DNA from: Candidatus Peribacteraceae bacterium
GTDB taxonomy: Bacteria; Patescibacteriota; Gracilibacteria; Peribacterales; Peribacteraceae
Assembly: GCA_028703445.1 (NCBI GenBank)
Contig: JAQVMW010000002.1
Coordinates: 62,001-126,000 of the forward strand
Reading direction: 5' to 3'
Length of the DNA stretch: 64,000 bases
Shown: piece after piece, positions 8,985-17,994 of the stretch
Layout of the letters: every line of letters starts with the position of its first letter
How positions within the stretch are numbered: position 1 is the first letter of the stretch
The notes under the pieces: generated by a model
Seen by the model: the letters and a program-made list of their open reading frames with translations, nothing else
Database searches by the model: none
What the model was told of the DNA's origin: nothing
Made by a program: the position numbers and the translations under genes

Positions 8985-10748
8985 ATGTTGCGAACACATA
9001 CCTGTGGGGAACTCAAGATTGAGAACGCCGGCAAACCGGCGACCTTATGTGGCTGGGTGCACCGGCGCCGTGACCACGGCGGACTCATCTTCGTGGATCT
9101 GCGTGACCGCTATGGCTTCACGCAGATCGTGTTCGACCCGAAGAATAAACCCATATTCGCAGCCGCGGAGAAGATCCGTTCGGAGTGGGTGTTGAAAATC
9201 ACCGGAGTCGTCCGCAAGCGCGTGGAGGGTGCCGAGCGCAAAGAGAATCCTACCGGCGGAATAGAGGTATTGGTGGAAAAACTGGAAGTCCTGAACGAAG
9301 CCAAGACGCCGCCCTTCGAAATCGACCAAGAGAAGGATGTGGGGGAGGAGGTGCGCCTGCAGTATCGCTATCTGGACCTGCGCCGCGAGCGCATGAGCCG
9401 GAATATCGTCCTGCGCCACAAGCTACTCCAGGCCACGCGCCGCTTTTTCTATGATCGCGACTTCATCGAGATTGAAACGCCTATCCTCATCAAAGGCACG
9501 CCCGAAGGCGCCCGCGAATACATCGTCCCCAGCCGCGTGTACCACGGTCAGTTCTACGTTCTCCCGCAGTCCCCGCAGCAGCTTAAACAACTCTCCATGG
9601 CGGCGGGTTTGGATCGTTACATGCAGATCGCCCGCTGCTTCCGGGACGAAGATTTGCGCGGTGACCGTCAGCCGGAGTTCACACAGATGGACTTGGAAAT
9701 GAGCTTCGTCACCGCCGAGGATGTGATGCAGATTAATGAAGAGGCGCTCATCACCATCACCAAGGAGCTCAAACCGGACGTAAAGCTCCAGACTGTTCCG
9801 TTCCCACGATTCAGTTGGCAGAAAGCCATGGAGAAGTATGGCTCCGACAAGCCGGATCTGCGTTACGGTCTCGCACTCGCGAGTATCACCGATCTTTGCG
9901 AGAAGTGCGGCTTCGCCGTGTTTGCCGATACGGTCACCCGTAAGGGCATCGTGCAGGCACTGCGCGTGCCGGGCGGCACCTCGTTCTCACGCAAAGACAT
10001 CGACGATCTCACGGAAACCGCCAAGATCTACGGTGCCAAAGGACTTGCATGGATCAAACTGGTCAAAGGCAAATACGAGGGCGTGCCGGCAGCCAAGCTT
10101 GGCGAGGATCTGACGCAAAAAATCTGCCAGCGACTCCAAATGCAGGAGGGTGATATCGCCTTCTTCGCGGCCGATACGTTCGAAGCGGCCTGCGTCAGTT
10201 TGGGAGCCGTGCGTTGTGAGATCGCCCGCCGCTTAAAGCTCATCCCCGAGAACATCTTCGCCTTCTGCTGGGTGACGGATTTCCCCATGTTCGAAATCGA
10301 GAAAGAGACGAAGCAGATCGCCGCGATGCACCATCCCTTCACGCGTCCCAAAGATGAAGACCGCGCCAAGCTCGAGTCAGATCCCTTGCATGTGAAAGCA
10401 GAAGCCTACGACATCGTGCTCAACGGCTACGAGATCGGTGGCGGAAGTATCCGTATTCACGAACGCGACCTGCAGAAGCAAATCTTCGACATTCTCAAAG
10501 TCTCGGATGAGGATGCGGAACGCCGGTTCGGTCATATGCTCAAAGCCTTCCAGTACGGGGCTCCGCCGCACGGCGGCATCGCATGGGGACTCGATCGCAT
10601 TGCCATGCTCTTCGCCGGTGAGCCCAATATCCGCGAGGTGATCGCCTTCCCCAAAGATCAGAAAGGCAAGGATCTGCTCCTTGGTGCTCCCTCCATCGTT
10701 CCGGAAGCCCAACTTAAGGAATTGGGGATCCGTATCGTGGAAAAATAG
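8985..10748 (+). CDS. aspS: Aspartyl-tRNA synthetase
   Basis: 587 aa, bacterial-type length. The N-terminal OB-fold anticodon-binding domain (GWVHRRRDHGGLIFVDLRDR, residues 20-40) is followed by the class II catalytic core: motif 2 in FRDEDLRGDRQPEFTQ near 220 and motif 3 in GIAWGLDRIAM near 530. The bacterial GAD insertion lies between about residues 280 and 420. It charges tRNA-Asp; whether it also charges tRNA-Asn cannot be settled here because gatCAB and asnS are not in view. Confidence 0.97.
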   Translation: MLRTHTCGELKIENAGKPATLCGWVHRRRDHGGLIFVDLRDRYGFTQIVFDPKNKPIFAAAEKIRSEWVLKITGVVRKRVEGAERKENPTGGIEVLVEKLEVLNEAKTPPFEIDQEKDVGEEVRLQYRYLDLRRERMSRNIVLRHKLLQATRRFFYDRDFIEIETPILIKGTPEGAREYIVPSRVYHGQFYVLPQSPQQLKQLSMAAGLDRYMQIARCFRDEDLRGDRQPEFTQMDLEMSFVTAEDVMQINEEALITITKELKPDVKLQTVPFPRFSWQKAMEKYGSDKPDLRYGLALASITDLCEKCGFAVFADTVTRKGIVQALRVPGGTSFSRKDIDDLTETAKIYGAKGLAWIKLVKGKYEGVPAAKLGEDLTQKICQRLQMQEGDIAFFAADTFEAACVSLGAVRCEIARRLKLIPENIFAFCWVTDFPMFEIEKETKQIAAMHHPFTRPKDEDRAKLESDPLHVKAEAYDIVLNGYEIGGGSIRIHERDLQKQIFDILKVSDEDAERRFGHMLKAFQYGAPPHGGIAWGLDRIAMLFAGEPNIREVIAFPKDQKGKDLLLGAPSIVPEAQLKELGIRIVEK

Positions 10749-10792
10749 GCATGCCACGCGCGGCAAGGGAGCGGGCGTAAAAGGCTTTTTTG

Positions 10793-10801
10793 TGCTACAA
10801 T
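10793..10801 (+). promoter_or_regulatory. Extended -10 promoter of the coiled-coil gene
   Basis: TGCTACAAT (TGn extension plus TACAAT). The ATG at 10810 begins 9 nt after the end of the box, so the leader is at most a few bases. Confidence 0.6.
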
Positions 10802-10809
10802 ATCCAGAT

Positions 10810-11796
10810 ATGGCCGAACCTGCTGACCCCAAAAAGGCCGACCTCGCAAAGCAATTGGAGCACGCCCAGGAACTCAAACGTGAGCAGCTGGAAAAGGAAA
10901 AGGAACACCGTGCAGGGCGAAAGCAGGAAACCACGGAACGCGGTGAACGTCAGCACATGTTTGCTGAGGCGGAGCTTTTGGAACAGGAACGCAAGAGGCG
11001 GGAACTGAAAGAATGGCAGGCAGCGGAAGTGGAGAGAAAGAAAGCTGTTGCCGAGATGAAGAAGAAAAAAGCGGAAGAGCGGAAATTTTGGGAGGACCAG
11101 GCGGCGAATCGCGAAGAGAGAATGAAGAAGCGCCGCGCGTATATGAAACAGATGCACGAACAGAACGCAAGAATGATTGGACTGGAACGCCGCAAGAATG
11201 CTGCGAAGAAACTTGTAGACGACACACGAGAGAAGGCGGAATGGGACGCCCTGCGTACACGACAGCAGGCAGGATTATGGGCTAAGCAGGAACGGAGCCG
11301 GACGGAACAACAGGAGCGCAGAAAACGCGCGGATGCCGATCAGGAAGAGCAACGTCTGAAGGAAACAGCGGATGAGAATGCCCGACAGAAGAAAGCCAAA
11401 TTGGAAACGCAGGAACGGGAAGCGTTGTCTCGGTTGGACGGTGAAATGCGCCGACTGCGCATGGAGGCTTCCAGCCTGCCCGTGGGCCTACGCGAAGTGG
11501 AACTGCGTAAGATTGACAGCGATGAGCGCAGGGAACGCGAAAAAATCGCACAGGACAAGCGCCTGAAACAGACCGCGGTGGATACCGACACCAACAAGCA
11601 TAAGTTGGAAATCGAAGCGCTCTGCCGCCGCAAGCACGATGACGCGGTGCTCCGCGAGCGCGAAGGCCTACGGATGATTGAACAGGAAGAAAAACGGCGC
11701 GGCGACCAGGCAGGCAAAGAGGCGATCCTCAGGGAAGAGGATGCCGCCCGCCGCGCTGATCGCATCGCACGGGGGGAGGAAGAAATCCCTTCATAA
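10810..11796 (+). CDS. Charged coiled-coil protein
   Basis: 328 aa, almost entirely Glu, Lys, Arg, Gln and Ala in heptad-like order from about residue 8 to the end, e.g. KQLEHAQELKREQLEKEKE. This predicts one long alpha-helix or coiled coil with no globular domain. The frame extends 43 codons upstream into aspS, but the ATG at 10810 sits right behind an extended -10 box and is the sensible start. No signal peptide. A break with Gly/Pro near residue 220 (SSLPVGLREVELRKID) may be a hinge. Cytoskeletal or scaffold roles are guesses; the low-complexity composition makes homology claims unsafe. Confidence 0.75.
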   Translation: MAEPADPKKADLAKQLEHAQELKREQLEKEKEHRAGRKQETTERGERQHMFAEAELLEQERKRRELKEWQAAEVERKKAVAEMKKKKAEERKFWEDQAANREERMKKRRAYMKQMHEQNARMIGLERRKNAAKKLVDDTREKAEWDALRTRQQAGLWAKQERSRTEQQERRKRADADQEEQRLKETADENARQKKAKLETQEREALSRLDGEMRRLRMEASSLPVGLREVELRKIDSDERREREKIAQDKRLKQTAVDTDTNKHKLEIEALCRRKHDDAVLREREGLRMIEQEEKRRGDQAGKEAILREEDAARRADRIARGEEEIPS

Positions 11797-11814
11797 TCGA
11801 CCAACCCCCCTAGA

Positions 11815-11832
11815 GCAGGCATCCCCGCCTGC
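11815..11832 (+). terminator. Hairpin after the coiled-coil gene
   Basis: GCAGGC-ATCCCC-GCCTGC, 18 bp downstream of the stop. No T-tract follows, so it may be a repeat-type hairpin rather than a classical terminator. Confidence 0.35.
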
Positions 11833-11915
11833 GACTCAAGGCGTTCTAAGCCTGCGGTTGAAAGAAAAATCCGATAGAATGAGAGTGTGGCCATCTCGGC
11901 CACGATCATCGATAA

Positions 11916-12002
11916 GCCATGGTGGCGGAACTGGAAGACGCACTAGCTTTAGGAGCTAGCGTCCGCAAGGACGTGTGGGTTCGACTCCCACCCATGGCAC
12001 CA
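11916..12002 (+). tRNA. tRNA-Leu (UAG)
   Basis: Full cloverleaf with a long variable arm. The acceptor stem is GCCATGG/CCATGGC, the anticodon stem CTAGC/GCTAG with loop TTTAGGA (anticodon UAG, reads CUA and CUN), the T-arm GTGGG-TTCGACT-CCCAC, and an encoded CCA end. The variable arm is GCGTCCGCAAGGACG, as expected for class II tRNAs. Confidence 0.96.
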
Positions 12003-12475
12003 TTCGACTCGGTGTTTTGCGCCTCGCTCATGGTCCTCGCCCCTCCGGGACTCGGGCCACTTTTCACAGCGCGAGTCGACAGTGAGCGGAGCGGAGTCGA
12101 ACTGCCACTCAACTAATGATCAATGGCTGCTTCGTGCCCCGCAGTGACGCGAACAAGATGAGCGTCTACTGCTGGGCAATTCAAATATTCGCTGCAGGAA
12201 AACTTGAGCTTGCCGAAGGGGAGCCGAGGGACAATCACGTAATGGGCGAGAAGTGGATCTTCAGCGAAGCCAAGAGAATTGACAGAAATAAAAAAGCATT
12301 TAAAATGCTCCGCTACTGTAGCCGGTCTTTGTCACCATCGTGATCGCCCCCACCTACCCTCATTTCCGTGGCGTAGTCCCCGGGAAATTCTTCATCTCAG
12401 TTTGTAGGGGAGTACAAACAGGGAATGAGGATACTGTGGGGGAGAGCAACCAAAACCGAAGGAAAGGAAACTACT
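12003..12475. other. Gene-poor stretch after tRNA-Leu
   Basis: No gene I can support. It holds a GAGCGGAGCGGAGTCGAA stretch (around 12083) of the kind seen as intergenic repeats, and a small perfect palindrome AGCATTTAAAATGCT near 12296. A 75-codon frame at 12116 has no recognisable content or start signal. Confidence 0.5.
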
Positions 12476-13117
12476 ATGAACCGCGGCACGCTGCACGGAA
12501 CACCGGATACGGAATACGGTGAGTTTAGAATCCAATGCTGGTACGAGGAGAATACCCTCATGTTCGCGATCAGGGCTCCTCAGGAGCCCAAAAAACGGAT
12601 GAGAGTCAATGTTGGCGACGGCATCGACGCCACCGTGACGTCTTCGAAATCGGAGACCATTATTGCCATCGATGGCGTTGTGGTCTTCCGGCCCCTCACG
12701 TTCCACACTGGCGAGCAAGCCGTCGTGAACCTCGTGCGCAAGCGCACGGGGATCGTCATGATCGACCTCCTCGTGCCGCAATGGAACAGCGCCGTGGTCG
12801 AGAACCATGTCTCAAGTGCGTTTTTGATGTCCGGTGACGCACTGGAATTGGCAGACAGCCTGGTCACCGAGGACATGGTGGTCAGACACGCCCACAAACT
12901 GGGGCTCATGTCGGGTGGAGAGGCGATCGAGTATGCTCGTCGCCACGGATACGTCCTGGTCCCGCAGGGCTCTGTGATCGTGAGCAAACAACGCCTCTCA
13001 GCTCTCGTAAAGATGGAAGCAGAGAACGCCGAGAAAGCTGCCAATGCCCGCGCACCCAGGAAGAAGACGGCCATCGGCGCCCACGCGCCCAAGGCGCAGA
13101 AGCCCGCCAAGAAGTAG
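12476..13117 (+). CDS. Hypothetical protein with basic Ala/Lys tail
   Basis: 213 aa from ATG 12476, which has a good Shine-Dalgarno-like AAGGAAA 7 nt upstream; an earlier in-frame start lacks one. The first ~130 residues look beta-rich (IQCWYEENTLMFAIRAP, GIVMIDLLVPQ). A helical stretch of ~50 residues follows, then a Lys/Ala/Pro-rich C-terminal tail (KKTAIGAHAPKAQKPAKK) typical of nucleic-acid contact or disordered tails. Not recognised. A strong terminator lies ~95 bp after the stop, so it is likely monocistronic. Confidence 0.75.
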   Translation: MNRGTLHGTPDTEYGEFRIQCWYEENTLMFAIRAPQEPKKRMRVNVGDGIDATVTSSKSETIIAIDGVVVFRPLTFHTGEQAVVNLVRKRTGIVMIDLLVPQWNSAVVENHVSSAFLMSGDALELADSLVTEDMVVRHAHKLGLMSGGEAIEYARRHGYVLVPQGSVIVSKQRLSALVKMEAENAEKAANARAPRKKTAIGAHAPKAQKPAKK

Positions 13118-13212
13118 GCGGACCCGGATCCATGTTCGGGAGAATAATTTCCTACTGCTTGGCACACCGTGCCGTTGCAGTAGACCCAAGAAAAGGGAGC
13201 CTCCGGGCTTCC

Positions 13213-13238
13213 AGGTTGTGCTCCCCCACAACCTTTTG
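13213..13238 (+). terminator. Rho-independent terminator
   Basis: Perfect 8-bp stem AGGTTGTG / CACAACCT with a 6-nt loop (CTCCCC), followed by TTTG. It ends the transcript of the 213-aa gene, and faces the convergent hss gene. Confidence 0.75.
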
Positions 13239-13279
13239 TCGTGCAAATGAAATTCCTCCGCGCCATGTGATGCGCATCC

Positions 13280-14761
13280 TCACACTCCCACTCTCATATC
13301 CAGCTTTGGTTGGAACACCTGTCCGTGCGGCTTTTCGTCGGTCAGGAAGTTTGCGAATTGCCATGTGGAATCATCAACCGGCTGACCTGTGGGCGTCCAG
13401 TCGATGGGAACGGAGGGAAGCTTGCCTAGGTACGGAGCCGCTGACTGCAAAATCTCGCGGTGAGGCAGTTGATCGGGTATGTTCACGCCCTCTTCGGGAT
13501 GGCGGATCATCCAGCGCACTGCCGCCATGACCGACGCCGCCACCTGCAGCGTCGTTGCGTTCTGGCCCGGCACGAGCCTGCGCGCCTCTTCGATACTGAG
13601 GATGGAGCCCATCCACCATGCTTTGAAAGCATGCCCCAGAAGCAAAACGCCCAACTCATCAAAACCGCTCTCAATGTCATCGTCCAGAATTCTCCAATTC
13701 TCCTGCGGTACGTACTTTCTGTCACGCAGGTCGTCGAGGCTGCGGATGGCTTCCGGACAGGGGCAATAGGCATAGTGCACGGTCGGCCGGTGTGCGGGTG
13801 TTCCATCGTCGTTCCATGTCGTTAGGGCATCGGCGAGCGTGAATGCCTCCCCGTGGCGCACGATCATGCCGACGATTTCCTGGCTCGGCACGCGCGACTT
13901 AACGCAGGTATTGATGCCGAAACGCTTGAGACAGATCTGGTTGCGGGGTCCGGCTGCATGAGCGAAACCGTCTTCCGGCATCGTTCTCTCGTGCGTACCC
14001 CACCCCATCTCGGCCGGCGCGGTTCCTTCTTCGCGGAATCCCTCCACACTCCATGTATTGAGAAATGTATGCGGATCGTGAGGAGCAAAAGCAACTTGCG
14101 TGTCGATTTCGCTGATGTGAATCGTCTGCACATTGAGGAGCGCCGCGAGTGCGGCGAAGTTTCCGTACCGCATGGCGTAGTCAATCGCCTCCCGACGCTG
14201 ATCGCGCGGCTTCTCACTAATGAGTTTCCCGCCGATGTCGAGAAGCGCCTGCTTTGCGAAATGCGACACGAGCCCCGGATTCGCCCCGTGTTCCACGACG
14301 GCGGTGGGACCGGGCCTGTCCTTCCAGGAGTGTATTAGCTCGCGAATCGCCATGTGACGGACGTAGAGCGTCTGATCACAGGGACTGGAGTTTTCCCTCC
14401 CCTCATAGGGATCCCACAGTTCGACAGTAGTATTGATGTAGAGCACGCCGTTTCTGTGGCACCAATCGAGCAGGTCGGTGCATGCGATGTTCCACGCAAG
14501 ATCCACAAGCAGGTCGCCCTGCTTCAGGATGGCGGAGAGCTGCGCTCCCATGGTTTCCCGCTCAAGACGCTCATGCCGGAATGTGAGCCCCTGCGGGAGA
14601 TATTCCTTCAGGTGTTCCCGCTGATCTTCCATATCCATCACCGTGATCTGCTTTGGCGAGACAGCGAGATTTCGGAGGAGGAGCGGGAGCGTGCATTTGG
14701 CGACCCCGCCGAACCCGAGCATCAGAATGTGCCCGGTGAAGGGGATTTTCGTCGGTACCAT
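13280..14761 (-). CDS. hss: Homospermidine synthase
   Basis: 493 aa, close to the ~480 aa usual for bacterial Hss. An N-terminal Rossmann fold has the GFGGVAK dinucleotide loop near residue 16. Family-typical segments follow: NTTVELWDPY near 130, EHGANPGLVSHF near 160, and a Trp-rich C-terminal half. The enzyme is NAD-dependent and makes homospermidine from putrescine units (and from spermidine plus putrescine). No other polyamine gene is in the window, so putrescine may be imported or made elsewhere. A TACACT box lies a few bases before the ATG. Related saccharopine dehydrogenases are the main alternative, but the length and GANPGLVSHF favour Hss. Confidence 0.88.
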   Translation of the reverse strand: MVPTKIPFTGHILMLGFGGVAKCTLPLLLRNLAVSPKQITVMDMEDQREHLKEYLPQGLTFRHERLERETMGAQLSAILKQGDLLVDLAWNIACTDLLDWCHRNGVLYINTTVELWDPYEGRENSSPCDQTLYVRHMAIRELIHSWKDRPGPTAVVEHGANPGLVSHFAKQALLDIGGKLISEKPRDQRREAIDYAMRYGNFAALAALLNVQTIHISEIDTQVAFAPHDPHTFLNTWSVEGFREEGTAPAEMGWGTHERTMPEDGFAHAAGPRNQICLKRFGINTCVKSRVPSQEIVGMIVRHGEAFTLADALTTWNDDGTPAHRPTVHYAYCPCPEAIRSLDDLRDRKYVPQENWRILDDDIESGFDELGVLLLGHAFKAWWMGSILSIEEARRLVPGQNATTLQVAASVMAAVRWMIRHPEEGVNIPDQLPHREILQSAAPYLGKLPSVPIDWTPTGQPVDDSTWQFANFLTDEKPHGQVFQPKLDMRVGV

Positions 14762-14768
14762 GAAAGCC

Positions 14769-14774
14769 AGTGTA
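14769..14774 (-). promoter_or_regulatory. -10 box of hss
   Basis: On the minus strand TACACT, preceded by TG-like context, ends 7 nt before the hss ATG (14761). Suggests a leaderless transcript; no clear -35. Confidence 0.4.
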
Positions 14775-14872
14775 CAGATATTTCAAAGTTTAAAGAGATC
14801 TTTTGTCTCCGACATTCCTGATTGTACGGCGCTTCGCTCTCTTAGTCGGACATCACAATCGTGCAGACCCGC

Positions 14873-17203
14873 TTAGAACAATCTAATAGAATGCCCACCC
14901 TTAATCCGCTTGAAAATATTCTGGATGTACTCGGACAGACCTGCTTTTTGCAGTTCCTCGGCAGCACGATCCTGAGTGAAAGCCGCGACAAAAATTCTGT
15001 CTGTATCCAATCTGATTGAGAGATTGTTCTGAGCAAAGTAACGTGCCGCATCCATGGCATCTGTTTCTTTCAAAGCTGCTATTTGGGTTCGTACAAGCGC
15101 CCTGAAGAGCGGCTCATTCTCCGTGGTTAATCCGGAACCAATACGATCAGTAAGTACCTGATTGAACCTTCGCACTAGATCCCCGTTGGGAACGAGCTTT
15201 TCTATGGTTTCAAATTCGTCCGCAAGCTGCTTATTCGTGACACGTGAAAAATCAATTTCTCCATCCGGCCCAATCAGGAACCCTCTTTCTTTGAGCATAG
15301 CCTTCTGATCAGTGACTTTGGAAACAAGCGACTCAAGCTGCTGCATAAAAACAGAGGGATCCTTGAGAGTACCCGTTTCTAGATCGATGCCGGAAGCAGC
15401 AATATCCCCACCGAGTGCGTCCCATGCTTGGAGAAATTCGTTTATGGTGTGCTTTTGTCCGGCTCCAAAAGACAATGCTATTTCCAGCTCATCCTGAGCG
15501 ACGGCAACTAAATCAGGCAAAACCTCAAAGAGCATATCTGTAGCCCAATCCTTACCCACGAAAGGTTTGAGCTTTATTTCACATGCTTTGCAGGTTTCCC
15601 GCATAGCCTTTACCTGAGCGAGAGTTTGCTGTTGTACATCTTTGATGGCTTTGATTTCCGCATCAAGACGAGTAGTTGTGGCCTGCTCGCGATCAAGTTG
15701 CTGCTGTAAATCAGCCACTTCTGACACCACAGTGGTGAGAATTTTTTTCTTATCGGCAAGTTCCTTCTCGTTTTTAGTCTTTTCTTCTCCCTTAGCCCAA
15801 TTATCCTTTCCTCCTTCCAGAGTTTTCACCTCCTGTTCTGCCTCAGCTTGCCGGCCTTTCGCTGCCGCAAGATTTTTTGCAAGCCCGTTCGTATTGTCGT
15901 TCCCCCCATCAATCTTCTTCTGTGTCTCCGCTTTCGTTTTTTCTCTCTCTCCAATAAGTTTCGTGAGATTTTGTGCCTGACTTTCCTTTAACATTTTTCG
16001 TACGCTCTCACGCCCCGTGACCACCTCGGCGGCTTTCTGGGCTTCGGGGGTTTTCTCCGCTCCCTTCCCTGTATCCGTCTTCTCCCCCGGCTTCAGCATG
16101 CCCTTCATCTTCTCAATGCTGAGCAGAACGTAGCCGATCAGTCCCATGATCTGATTGAACCCGCGCTCCATGGGCGAGCCTTCGAACACTTTCATCTTGG
16201 AGGGATCTGTGAAGATTTCCTCGGCATTATTTGTATCGATGCCACGCATTTGGAGCTGTGCGAGCACAAGATTCTTATCTATTTCGGAAGCTTTCGAAGC
16301 ATCGAATTTCTTGTCCAGCAACCACTTCTTTGCGCCATCCAGCTTGTCGGCGCGCTCTTCGTCAGAGAGATTATTACTTTCCTCTGCAAGGGCGCTTTGG
16401 GTTCTTGCAACAAGCTTCTTCGCTAAAGCTTGCCCATCCGGACCCAACTCCTTCCAAAATCCCTCAATCTCTTTCCGAACCTGCGACGTAGCTACGGCCC
16501 TTTCCAAACCAACTTTATTCATGAATGCGTTCGCTCTTTTACTGAGCTGGGGACTGGCCTCAGCCAGTTTCTCTCCGCTCAGAATTGTGGCTGCATTTTG
16601 GTCAAAATATCTGCGCGCCTCCGGGCTAAGATTACCCAGAGCGCGACTGAATGTTACGGTGGCTTCTCTCATTTTTGGGTCACTCAAAATTTCCCGCATA
16701 ATTTGTTCTGCCGTCTTCCTTATATCCTTCGGAAATGACGTTAGGGCATCCTGTAGCCGCTGCTCATCTTCCGGACTCAACTGCGGCTGCTCTTTCTTCC
16801 CTTTCGACGCTTCTGCGGCCACCGCGACAAGCTTGCCATTTTCAAATTTGAAGCTTACCGGTGATTTCGCCGCCTGAAATACATCATTCACTTTCTTCAC
16901 TTTTTCGGCTTCCGTGCCTTCTGTCAGTGATTTATAAAAGGCATCGGCAGACTGCTCAAGAGCAGAATGGAACGCTTCCTGAAATTTCTGCGCATCTTTA
17001 TCCGCATCTTCAACTTTAAACTCCACAATTTTTGCCGCCGCATCGGGGTCGGCCTTGAGCGCGCCCATCACTTCATTCGCCTGCTTTTTCTGCGCCTCAG
17101 TTATTTCAGCCACGGGTGCCGCGCCTTCGGCGGGTGCCGCTGCTCCCCCGTCGAAAATCAATCGCTGCTCCTTCTCTACCCTGAATGCGGGATGAAATTG
17201 CAT
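14873..17203 (-). CDS. Large helical/coiled-coil protein
   Basis: 776 aa, not recognised. The N-terminus carries a short LIFDGGAAAPAEG segment and an Ala/Pro linker, then a mainly helical region. A strong coiled coil occupies roughly residues 400-540 (repeated Lys/Glu/Gln heptads), with a CKAC pair just after it. The C-terminal ~230 residues look globular. There is no signal peptide or membrane segment. It starts 5 bp after the stop of the 116-aa gene at 17209, so the two form an operon. It could be a structural or cell-envelope scaffold; that is inference from shape only. Confidence 0.8.
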   Translation of the reverse strand: MQFHPAFRVEKEQRLIFDGGAAAPAEGAAPVAEITEAQKKQANEVMGALKADPDAAAKIVEFKVEDADKDAQKFQEAFHSALEQSADAFYKSLTEGTEAEKVKKVNDVFQAAKSPVSFKFENGKLVAVAAEASKGKKEQPQLSPEDEQRLQDALTSFPKDIRKTAEQIMREILSDPKMREATVTFSRALGNLSPEARRYFDQNAATILSGEKLAEASPQLSKRANAFMNKVGLERAVATSQVRKEIEGFWKELGPDGQALAKKLVARTQSALAEESNNLSDEERADKLDGAKKWLLDKKFDASKASEIDKNLVLAQLQMRGIDTNNAEEIFTDPSKMKVFEGSPMERGFNQIMGLIGYVLLSIEKMKGMLKPGEKTDTGKGAEKTPEAQKAAEVVTGRESVRKMLKESQAQNLTKLIGEREKTKAETQKKIDGGNDNTNGLAKNLAAAKGRQAEAEQEVKTLEGGKDNWAKGEEKTKNEKELADKKKILTTVVSEVADLQQQLDREQATTTRLDAEIKAIKDVQQQTLAQVKAMRETCKACEIKLKPFVGKDWATDMLFEVLPDLVAVAQDELEIALSFGAGQKHTINEFLQAWDALGGDIAASGIDLETGTLKDPSVFMQQLESLVSKVTDQKAMLKERGFLIGPDGEIDFSRVTNKQLADEFETIEKLVPNGDLVRRFNQVLTDRIGSGLTTENEPLFRALVRTQIAALKETDAMDAARYFAQNNLSIRLDTDRIFVAAFTQDRAAEELQKAGLSEYIQNIFKRIKGGHSIRLF

Positions 17204-17208
17204 GGAAA

Positions 17209-17559
17209 TCAGTGGGTATTGAATGAAGATTCGATGGAAAGTAATTTCTGCTGGTCAGTCTCCGATGCCTTATTCTCGACAAAGTGAATGGCACCGATCT
17301 TGAATGAGCGCACTTTGGCATCCTGCTCCTGCAAATACGCGGCATAGCGCCGTTCATACTCCTCCATTGCTTCCGCATAGCGCTCGCCGCGCGCCTTCTT
17401 CTGCTCGGGTGTCTCATCCTTGTACTTCTCCTTCATCAGCGGAATCTGATCCGTGGTGAGCTCCGGCTCAATTTCGCGCATGATGCTGTTGTAAATTTCT
17501 GCACCGGACTTGGCGGCGGGAATCGCGGGAATACCGGCGGCAGACGGAGGATTTGGCAT
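17209..17559 (-). CDS. Small helical protein paired with the coiled-coil protein
   Basis: 116 aa. A Pro/Ala-rich start (MPNPPSAAGIPAIPAAK) leads into an acidic helical body with EKYKDETPEQKKARGERYAE and many Tyr/Glu. Not recognised, but the sequence is well formed and the gene is 5 bp from the next, so it is probably real and its product probably works with the 776-aa protein. Confidence 0.7.
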   Translation of the reverse strand: MPNPPSAAGIPAIPAAKSGAEIYNSIMREIEPELTTDQIPLMKEKYKDETPEQKKARGERYAEAMEEYERRYAAYLQEQDAKVRSFKIGAIHFVENKASETDQQKLLSIESSFNTH

Positions 17560-17994
17560 GGGTTTTGGTGTGTGATCGTTCGTTAGTAATTATACCAAAT
17601 TTTCATGAATTCCGCCATCCCTTGGTTTGGCTGATGGGAACAGAGAAATACACACAGAAACAGCACACAACATACGGAGGGGTGGCGCGCCACGGGGGGT
17701 GAAGAGGAAGGCCATGCCCCGCGAATGCGGGGAGCGCCGACGAGTCGGCTCCGAAACCTTGGAGGAGCCAGCGAGGAGGCACATGGCCGGGCGGAGGGGC
17801 GTTGGCGCGCCGGCGTTTTGGCCAAAGCTTTTTCGCCGGAAAAAGGTGGAAGAGAAAAAGTGTGTATCAACTAAAGTCTTGCGCTAAAGCGCAGAGTTTT
17901 GACTCACGGGCGGGGACAACAAAATATCGGAAACCCGCCTATGTGGCGGCGACACGGTCGGTTGCGACCGACGTGTCGGCGATAGCGGAGAAAC
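17560..17994. other. GC-rich hairpin-dense intergenic region
   Basis: 435 bp without a supportable gene. From about 17680 to 17830 it is a chain of short inverted repeats, e.g. CCCCGC-GAAT-GCGGGG (17716-17731) and GCCGA-CGAG-TCGGC right after, flanked by two GGCGCGCC sites (near 17687 and 17803). A second long hairpin stands next to the mfd stop (17950-17978). Reading frames across it are low-complexity and unconvincing. It could be a structured RNA or a remnant of several repeat elements. Confidence 0.5.
17950..17978 (-). terminator. Hairpin downstream of mfd
   Basis: CGACACGGTCGGT / ACCGACGTGTCG around a TGCG loop, with a single bulge, 17 bp past the mfd stop. On the minus strand it is followed by a T-containing stretch (TTTCCGATATTTTGTTG). 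Probably the mfd terminator. Confidence 0.55.

Noticed and set aside
12116-12343. 75-codon frame after tRNA-Leu
   Set aside because: No start signal, odd composition, overlaps repeat-like DNA; not protein-like.
17583-17870. 95-codon minus-strand frame in the gap before mfd
   Set aside because: Low-complexity Pro/Arg/Ser translation of hairpin-rich DNA; no ribosome-binding site or family likeness.
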